10,436 nt of DNA. Origin: Acidimicrobiia bacterium (GTDB lineage Bacteria; Actinomycetota; Acidimicrobiia; Spongiisociales; JAENVV01). The DNA is taken from assembly GCA_020352575.1 (NCBI GenBank), contig CP070681.1:815176-825611 (forward strand), in the 5' to 3' direction. The translations under genes and the position numbers were made by a program. Positions 6,707-10,436 of this stretch are shown piece after piece (position 1 is the first letter of the stretch; every line of letters begins with the position of its first letter). Under the pieces are notes generated by a model. The model ran no database searches and was not told the origin of the DNA. It saw only the letters and a program-made list of their open reading frames with translations.

Positions 6707-7107
6707 TCGGCCGGCGCCACCCGGGTGATGCCCGGGATCACGTCGAAGCCTTCGTCCGGGGACACGATGGTGTCGATCCCATACGCCTGGCAGGTCGCCA
6801 CGTGGACGAGGTCACGCGCCGACACGCCGGGATGGTCGAAGGCCAGCTCCGGTACCCGGCGCATCACGTCGTCGGTGAGCGCCAGCACCGGGTCGAAGAG
6901 GTCGAGGGCCGCCTCGGCCATCGCCGCGCCCGTCTCCTGGTCCATGCGATTGAAACGCTGGAAGATCTCCTGGATCACCTCGGCCGACGTCACGGCGTCC
7001 ACCGACCCCTCGGCGAGTCGGTCGAGGAGGGTGCGGCACGGCTCCCGGAGTGGGTGGTCGACGCCGGCGGCGTACATGATCACGCCCGAGTCGATGAAGA
7101 CGCTCAT
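6685..7107 (-). CDS. vapC: PIN-domain RNase toxin, VapC-like
   Basis: Predicted metal-dependent endoribonuclease toxin of a type II toxin-antitoxin pair, 140 aa, a usual PIN/VapC length. It begins MSVFIDSGVIMYAAG. The acidic PIN residues are visible at D6, E43 (SAEVIQE), D99 (ARDLVHVATC) and D118 (SPDEGFD), so the active site looks intact. VapC family toxins cut tRNA or rRNA; the target here is unknown. The start is the ATG at 7107 (minus), with AGGAG at 7119-7123, 11 nt upstream; an upstream in-frame start at 7134 would only add repeat-encoded residues. The gene lies 67 nt after the antitoxin gene, against the direction of the ribosomal operon, and overlaps map by 8 nt. Confidence 0.87.
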   Translation of the reverse strand: MSVFIDSGVIMYAAGVDHPLREPCRTLLDRLAEGSVDAVTSAEVIQEIFQRFNRMDQETGAAMAEAALDLFDPVLALTDDVMRRVPELAFDHPGVSARDLVHVATCQAYGIDTIVSPDEGFDVIPGITRVAPADAARLIS

Positions 7108-7110
7108 GGG

Positions 7111-7121
7111 TCGCTTCGCTC
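7111..7121 (-). repeat. 11-mer GAGCGAAGCGA just upstream of the toxin start
   Basis: On the minus strand GAGCGAAGCGA ends 3 nt before the toxin ATG. Its first bases are part of the likely Shine-Dalgarno AGGAG. The same 11-mer precedes adk at 5337-5347. Confidence 0.5.
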
Positions 7122-7123
7122 CT

Positions 7124-7151
7124 GCACGAGGCACGACGCACGACGCACGAA
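7124..7151. repeat. Four tandem 7-nt repeats between antitoxin and toxin genes
   Basis: On the + strand the units are GCACGAG, GCACGAC, GCACGAC, GCACGAA (consensus GCACGAN). Read along the TA transcript they are NTCGTGC. They fill most of the 67-nt vapB-vapC spacer, which is unusually long for such pairs (often overlapping or a few nt apart). The unit differs from that upstream of adk, but the period of 7 is the same. Confidence 0.65.
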
Positions 7152-7174
7152 GCGCCGGGAGCGACGCCCGTCCC

Positions 7175-7417
7175 TCATGTGAGTTCGCCCCGTTCGATCT
7201 CCTCCTTCATGCGCTCCCAGTCGGGTGCCGGCGCCTCGAGGGCGAAGAGCGAATCCCGCGCGGCGAGGCGGTTCGTACCGAGGGCACGCGTGTGGGCATC
7301 GATCGCATCCCGGATGACGGCGCCGACGGACTTCCGCTGTTCGAAGGCGAGGCGCTCGACGCGATCGCGCTGGGCGGGGGAGAGGAGTACCTGGGTGCGC
7401 TCGGTGTACATGTGCAT
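7175..7417 (-). CDS. vapB: Ribbon-helix-helix antitoxin, VapB-like
   Basis: Predicted antitoxin that binds and blocks the PIN toxin downstream and represses its own promoter as a dimer. The protein is 80 aa from the ATG at 7417; an ATG at 7411 would give 78 aa. The N-terminal strand ERTQVLLS (residues 6-13) followed by helix AQRDRVERLAFEQR and the second helix SVGAVIRDAIDAH (30-42) match a ribbon-helix-helix DNA-binding fold. The tail APDWERMKEEIERGELT is charged and probably wraps the toxin. The frame is open to 7519, but upstream residues lack family likeness and contain the promoter region. No Shine-Dalgarno precedes the ATG, so the mRNA may be leaderless. The subfamily name is tentative; the toxin pairing is the main support. 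Confidence 0.75.
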   Translation of the reverse strand: MHMYTERTQVLLSPAQRDRVERLAFEQRKSVGAVIRDAIDAHTRALGTNRLAARDSLFALEAPAPDWERMKEEIERGELT

Positions 7418-7436
7418 AACATACCATGTATAGATT
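7407..7436 (-). promoter_or_regulatory. AT-rich promoter/operator candidate of the TA pair
   Basis: The inverted repeat TACATG (7407-7412) and CATGTA (7425-7430), 12 nt apart, covers the antitoxin start codons. Read on the minus strand the stretch contains TATACA and TATGTT, either of which could be a -10 element placing the RNA start at or near the ATG. The local AT richness stands out from the GC-rich surroundings. It fits an autoregulated ribbon-helix-helix operator. No convincing -35 was seen. Confidence 0.4.
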
Positions 7437-7458
7437 TCGCAGATTCCGCCGGATTCGG

Positions 7459-7488
7459 TTGGGATAGCCGGAAACCCGCACGTACACT
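7459..7488 (+). promoter_or_regulatory. Candidate housekeeping promoter for rpmJ-rplQ
   Basis: TTGGGA (7459-7464) and TACACT (7483-7488), 18 nt apart, each match the sigma-70/SigA consensus at 4 of 6 positions, including the key T and A of the -10. A start near 7495 would give a leader of about 130 nt before rpmJ. A fresh promoter is plausible because the opposing TA pair interrupts read-through from map. It is divergent to the TA promoter, some 30 nt away. Confidence 0.4.
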
Positions 7489-7628
7489 CCCGTTCCCCGG
7501 CCGGGACCCCGCGTCCCACGGCGACTCACGACCGCTGGCCGAGCCGGAGGAACCAAGTTCCAAGGGTCCTTGGACCATGTCCCGAGTGGCGTGTGCCCGG
7601 AACCTGTGAGTAACCAGAGGTACCGACC
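7489..7628 (+). other. Structured leader ahead of rpmJ
   Basis: No protein gene of note is seen, but several short inverted repeats are: GGGAC/GTCCC (7503-7517), GGAAC-CAA-GTTCC (7549-7561), TCCAAGG-GT-CCTTGGA (7559-7574) and GGTCC-TT-GGACC (7565-7576). The last three overlap and compete. A 10-codon mini-ORF (7577-7609, MSRVACARNL) follows, with AAGGG 10 nt before it inside the competing hairpins. In E. coli the alpha operon leader is the S4 repressor target, so a regulatory leader here is reasonable, though no known fold was recognised. Confidence 0.4.
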
Positions 7629-7742
7629 ATGAAGGTCCAGCCTTCCGTCAAGAAGATGTGTGACAACTGCCGGATCATCCGCCGCCGTGGACGCGTGTGG
7701 GTGATCTGCTCGAACCCGCGGCACAAGCAGCGACAGGGGTAA
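7629..7742 (+). CDS. rpmJ: 50S ribosomal protein L36, zinc form
   Basis: Smallest large-subunit protein (bL36), 37 aa, which binds 23S rRNA domains late in assembly. The sequence begins [20 protein letters not shown] and ends NPRHKQRQG. The zinc ligands C11, C14, C27 and H32 give the classic C-x2-C-x12-C-x4-H pattern of the zinc-bearing form. The start is ATG 7629, with GAGGT (7617-7621) 7 nt upstream; the stop is TAA 7740-7742. It is followed after 6 nt by rpsM, the standard order. Normally infA lies immediately before it; here the TA pair and a leader do. Confidence 0.97.
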   Translation: MKVQPSVKKMCDNCRIIRRRGRVWVICSNPRHKQRQG

Positions 7743-7748
7743 CTACGA

Positions 7749-8126
7749 ATGGCACGTATCGCCGGCGTGGATCTGCCACGCGACAAGCGACTTGAGATCG
7801 CCCTGACCTACATCTTCGGTGTGGGTCGCACCCGCGCCCAGGAGATCGCCGATGGCATCGGCATCGACCGGGGCACGAAGGTGCGTGACCTCACCGACGA
7901 AGAGGTCACCAAGATCCGTCGATTCATCGACCAGAACTACGAGGTCGAGGGTGACCTCCGCCGCGAGGTGGCGCAGAACACCCGCCGCAAGATGGAGATC
8001 GGCTCGTACCAGGGCCTCCGCCATCGTCGTGGCCTCCCCGTGCGCGGCCAGCGCACCCACACGAACGCCCGCACCCGCAAGGGCAAGTCCACCCCGGTTG
8101 CCGGCAAGAAGAAGGTGACGAAGTAA
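7749..8126 (+). CDS. rpsM: 30S ribosomal protein S13
   Basis: Small-subunit head protein S13 (uS13), contacting P-site tRNA and the intersubunit bridge to L5. The protein is 125 aa, the usual length. The N-terminus [26 protein letters not shown] is canonical, followed by the helix-two-turn-helix segment and the C-terminal signature [28 protein letters not shown], then a lysine-rich tail. The start is ATG 7749, with AGGGG at 7735-7739 inside the end of rpmJ. The TAA shares one base with the rpsK ATG (TAATG). Confidence 0.98.
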   Translation: MARIAGVDLPRDKRLEIALTYIFGVGRTRAQEIADGIGIDRGTKVRDLTDEEVTKIRRFIDQNYEVEGDLRREVAQNTRRKMEIGSYQGLRHRRGLPVRGQRTHTNARTRKGKSTPVAGKKKVTK

Positions 8127-8512
8127 TGGCCGAGCGTCAGCAGCGCGTCCGCCGTCGCGAGCGCAAGAACATCGCGCACGGCGTCGCCCACATCAAGGCG
8201 TCCTTCAACAACACGATCGTCACGATCTCCGACGTGCAGGGGAACTCGGTCGTCTGGACCTCCGGCGGTTCCGTCGGGTTCAAGGGCTCCCGCAAGTCCA
8301 CCCCGTATGCCGCGCAGGTCGCCGCCGAGGAAGCAGCCCGGCGCGCCGGCGAGCACGGCATTCGCAAGCTCGACGTCATCGTCTCGGGCACCGGCTCGGG
8401 CCGTGATACCGCGGTCCGCACGCTCCAGAACATGGGGATGGAGATCACCGGGGTGAAGGACATCACCCCGATCCCGCACAACGGCTGCCGTCCCAAGAAG
8501 CGGAGGGGTTGA
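8126..8512 (+). CDS. rpsK: 30S ribosomal protein S11
   Basis: Small-subunit platform protein S11 (uS11), close to the mRNA exit site. The protein is 128 aa, typical. The body from [18 protein letters not shown] through [24 protein letters not shown] wording (here [20 protein letters not shown]) to the end [21 protein letters not shown] is highly conserved. The N-terminal 15 residues are basic, as in other S11. It starts within the rpsM stop codon (TAATG), with AAGG at 8112-8115, so coupling to rpsM is likely. rpsD begins 3 nt after its TGA. Confidence 0.98.
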   Translation: MAERQQRVRRRERKNIAHGVAHIKASFNNTIVTISDVQGNSVVWTSGGSVGFKGSRKSTPYAAQVAAEEAARRAGEHGIRKLDVIVSGTGSGRDTAVRTLQNMGMEITGVKDITPIPHNGCRPKKRRG

Positions 8513-8515
8513 ACC

Positions 8516-9121
8516 ATGGCCCGCTACACCGGACCCACGTGCAAGGCGTGCCGCCGCGCCCGCACCCCGCTCTGCCAGTCGAAGCGCTGCGCCGCCGACA
8601 CCCGCCCCTACCCCCCGGGCGAGCACGGCCGCGGCCGCATCCGTGAGAGCGACTACCTCATCCAGCTCCGTGAGAAGCAGAAGCTTCGCTACATGTACGG
8701 CATCCTGGAGCGCCAGTTCCGCCGCTACTACAAGGAAGCCGCCCGCCAGCGCGGCATCACCGGCGAGAACCTGCTCCGCCTGCTCGAGTCCCGCCTCGAC
8801 AACGTGGTGTACCGCTCCACGCTCGCGGCGACCCGCCCGCAGGCCCGCCAGCTCGTCAACCACGGGCACTTCACGGTGAACGGCAAGAAGGTCGACATCC
8901 CCTCGTACCAGGTGCGGGCCGGCGACGTCGTCCAGCTCAAGGAGAACTCGAAGGACCTCCTCGTGGTCGAGCACTCGCTCGACACCGCGGAGATCACGTC
9001 CCCCGAGTGGCTGACCGTGAACCGGGACGCCCGCTCCATCACCGTCGTCGACCTCCCCAACCGGGAACAGATCGACACGCCCATCCAGGAACAGCTCATC
9101 GTCGAGCTCTACTCCAAGTAA
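8516..9121 (+). CDS. rpsD: 30S ribosomal protein S4, zinc-binding form
   Basis: Primary 16S rRNA-binding assembly protein S4 (uS4); in E. coli it represses the alpha operon. The protein is 201 aa. The N-terminus has four cysteines, C9, C12, C20 and C25, which fit the zinc-binding S4 class, although the C12-C20 gap is shorter than in Thermus. Then come LREKQKLRYMYGILERQF and the S4 RNA-binding domain LLESRLDNVVYRSTLAATRPQARQLVNHGHFTVNGKKVDIPSYQV (about residues 89-133). The start is ATG 8516, behind the strong site GGAGGGG (8502-8508). Autogenous control could act on the leader before rpmJ, but this is not shown. Confidence 0.98.
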   Translation: MARYTGPTCKACRRARTPLCQSKRCAADTRPYPPGEHGRGRIRESDYLIQLREKQKLRYMYGILERQFRRYYKEAARQRGITGENLLRLLESRLDNVVYRSTLAATRPQARQLVNHGHFTVNGKKVDIPSYQVRAGDVVQLKENSKDLLVVEHSLDTAEITSPEWLTVNRDARSITVVDLPNREQIDTPIQEQLIVELYSK

Positions 9122-9131
9122 GGACCCAGGA

Positions 9132-10073
9132 ATGCTCATTGTCCAGCGTCCCCAGATCGAAGAGCAGCCCGTCGACGGCGACCGCAGGTCGCGCTTCGTC
9201 GTCGAGCCGCTCGAGCCCGGGTTCGGCTACACCCTCGGCAACACGATGCGCCGCTCGCTCCTCTCGCGGGTGCCCGGTGCGGCGATCACCTCGGTTCGTA
9301 TCGAGGGCATCGACCACGAGTTCGACACCATCACCGGCGTCGTCGAGGACATCGTCGACATCATCCTCAACCTCAAGCAGGTGGTCCTCCGCCTCGAGGA
9401 GCCGGACCAGTACACCCTGTACCTGTCCGCCAAGGGTGCCGGCAACGTGACCGCAGGCGACCTCAAGGTCCCCGCCGGTGTCGAGGTCGTGAACCCCGAC
9501 CACCACATCGCCACGCTCTCGGCCGACGGTGCCGTCGAGATGGAGCTCTCCGTCTCCCCAGGAGTCGGCTACCGGTCCGCAGGCCTCGCCGGCGACCAGA
9601 TCGGCGTCATCCCGATCGACGCCATCTTCTCCCCGGTGCGCCAGGTGGCCTACACGGTCGAGCCGACCCAGGTCGGCATGATGACCAACTACGACCGCCT
9701 CGTCATCGACGTCGAGACCGACGGTTCGCTCACCCCCGCCGAGGCCGTGTCCTCGTCGGGCAAGACGCTCCGTGAGCTCATGGGCCTCTTCGCCGACATG
9801 GGCGAGGGCATCGGCCTCGAGCTCGGCGACGTGGAGGAGCCCGACTACGGCTCCCCCGACCTCGAGCTCCCCATCGAGGCCCTCGATCTCTCCGAGCGTC
9901 CCCGCAACTGCCTGCGTCGCGCCCAGATCGCCACGGTTGGCGAACTCGTGCGCAAGACCCCGGACGAGCTCCTCAACATCACCAACTTCGGGCAGAAGAG
10001 CCTCGAAGAGGTGAACGAGAAGCTCTCCGAGCTCGGCCTCCAGCTCAACGCTGTTGGCGAGGGGGGTATGTGA
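9132..10073 (+). CDS. rpoA: DNA-directed RNA polymerase subunit alpha
   Basis: Alpha subunit, the dimer scaffold for beta and beta' assembly and the contact for UP elements and activators. The protein is 313 aa, normal. The N-terminal domain (about 1-225) contains [21 protein letters not shown] and [14 protein letters not shown]. An acidic linker (about 231-246) leads to the C-terminal domain (about 248-304) with [16 protein letters not shown] and [14 protein letters not shown]. Residues matching E. coli R265, N268, C269, G296, K298 and S299 are R256, N259, C260, G287, K289 and S290. The start is ATG 9132, with AAGGA (9120-9124) 7 nt upstream. The TGA shares one base with the rplQ ATG. Confidence 0.98.
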   Translation: MLIVQRPQIEEQPVDGDRRSRFVVEPLEPGFGYTLGNTMRRSLLSRVPGAAITSVRIEGIDHEFDTITGVVEDIVDIILNLKQVVLRLEEPDQYTLYLSAKGAGNVTAGDLKVPAGVEVVNPDHHIATLSADGAVEMELSVSPGVGYRSAGLAGDQIGVIPIDAIFSPVRQVAYTVEPTQVGMMTNYDRLVIDVETDGSLTPAEAVSSSGKTLRELMGLFADMGEGIGLELGDVEEPDYGSPDLELPIEALDLSERPRNCLRRAQIATVGELVRKTPDELLNITNFGQKSLEEVNEKLSELGLQLNAVGEGGM

Positions 10074-10423
10074 TGCGTCCCGTCAAGGGAAAGCGGCTCG
10101 GCGGTTCGCCCTCGCACCAGAAGGCGATCCTGTCGAACCTCTCGGCGTCGCTCATCGAGCACGGGTCGATCACCACGACCGTCACCAAGGCCAAGGTGCT
10201 GCGTCCGTTCGTCGAGAAGCTCATCACCAAGGCGAAGCACGGCACGCTCCACGACCGTCGCAACGTCCACAAGTACATCGATGACAAGACCGTCGTCACG
10301 AAGCTGTTCGACGAGGTGGCTCCCCGCTTCGCCGATCGTCCCGGTGGCTACACCCGGATCGTGAAGATCGGCCCCCGTCGCGGTGACAACACCGAGATGG
10401 CGATCATCGAGTTGGTGGAGTAG
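10073..10423 (+). CDS. rplQ: 50S ribosomal protein L17
   Basis: Large-subunit protein L17 (bL17), near the polypeptide exit tunnel, 116 aa. The start [20 protein letters not shown] resembles actinobacterial L17. The middle [23 protein letters not shown] and the end [30 protein letters not shown] are the family signatures. Many actinobacterial L17 proteins carry a long C-terminal tail; this one stops at the core. ATG 10073 is preferred over GTG 10070 since it forms the TGATG overlap with rpoA, and GAGGGGGG (10059-10066) lies 6 nt upstream. Thirteen bases remain after the TAG, containing a GAGGGAG stretch that could be the ribosome-binding site of the next gene. Confidence 0.97.
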   Translation: MRPVKGKRLGGSPSHQKAILSNLSASLIEHGSITTTVTKAKVLRPFVEKLITKAKHGTLHDRRNVHKYIDDKTVVTKLFDEVAPRFADRPGGYTRIVKIGPRRGDNTEMAIIELVE

Positions 10424-10436
10424 CGAGGGAGACGCC

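Noticed and set aside
7108..7134. Longer start for the toxin at 7134 (minus)
   Set aside because: The extra residues come from the heptad array and 11-mer. PIN homology begins at the ATG at 7107, which has its own AGGAG.
7559..7576. T-box riboswitch
   Set aside because: The TGGACC wording is superficially similar, but the T-box core sequence and specifier stem are absent, and the downstream genes are ribosomal, not aminoacyl-tRNA related.
6545..7609. 354-codon open frame on the + strand across the TA region
   Set aside because: It starts inside map and runs antisense to the toxin and antitoxin. The arginine- and serine-rich translation is typical of shadow frames. Only its last 10 codons are kept, as a tentative mini-ORF.
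7418..7628. Possible infA (IF-1) between the TA pair and rpmJ
   Set aside because: The stretch is 211 nt, too short for a normal 72-aa IF-1, and no frame contains IF-1-like wording on either strand.
7937..9139. 400-codon open frame on the minus strand opposite rpsM, rpsK and rpsD
   Set aside because: High-GC shadow ORF. The + strand genes are unmistakable ribosomal proteins, and the antisense translation shows no family likeness.

Overview
This window is the distal part of a bacterial spc/alpha ribosomal-protein supercluster, almost all of it on the + strand. The gene order is rplN (5' truncated by the window edge), rplX, rplE, rpsN (zinc type), rpsH, rplF, rplR, rpsE, rpmD, rplO, secY, adk, map, then, after an interruption, rpmJ, rpsM, rpsK, rpsD, rpoA and rplQ. 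The DNA is strongly GC-rich, with mostly G or C in third codon positions. The short-LID adenylate kinase, the type-Z S14, the start of L17 (RLGGSPSHQ) and the L15 wording all point to an actinobacterium, perhaps a deep lineage such as Acidimicrobiia. The class is an inference and the genus cannot be told.

Layout. Positions 1-3891 hold ten ribosomal protein genes packed end to end, many with overlapping stop and start codons (rplX/rplE, rpsH/rplF, rplF/rplR), as expected for translational coupling. A 62-nt gap (3892-3953) with two competing hairpins precedes secY (3954-5267). The secY stop codon lies in a perfect 11-bp hairpin, followed by an 88-nt gap (5268-5355) built from inverted arrays of 7-nt repeats. 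Then come adk (5356-5898) and map (5895-6692, TTG start).

Between map and rpmJ, where infA (IF-1) commonly sits, there is no infA. Instead a minus-strand toxin-antitoxin pair lies head-on to the operon: a ribbon-helix-helix antitoxin (vapB-like, 7175-7417) and a PIN-domain RNase toxin (vapC-like, 6685-7107). The toxin gene overlaps the 3' end of map by 8 nt in convergent orientation. The 211-nt gap 7418-7628 carries an AT-rich promoter/operator candidate for the TA pair, a candidate + strand promoter, and a structured leader ahead of rpmJ. The alpha-operon part (7629-10423) is again compact. The last 13 nt hold no recognisable gene.

How it works together. Ribosomal subunits, the SecY translocon channel, adenylate kinase, methionine aminopeptidase and the RNA polymerase alpha subunit are made together, linking translation, protein export, N-terminal processing and transcription. 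The toxin-antitoxin insertion and its odd spacer repeats are the only accessory material, and the most interesting part of the window. Both adk and the toxin gene are preceded by a 7-nt-period tandem array, then the 11-mer GAGCGAAGCGA, then the start codon.
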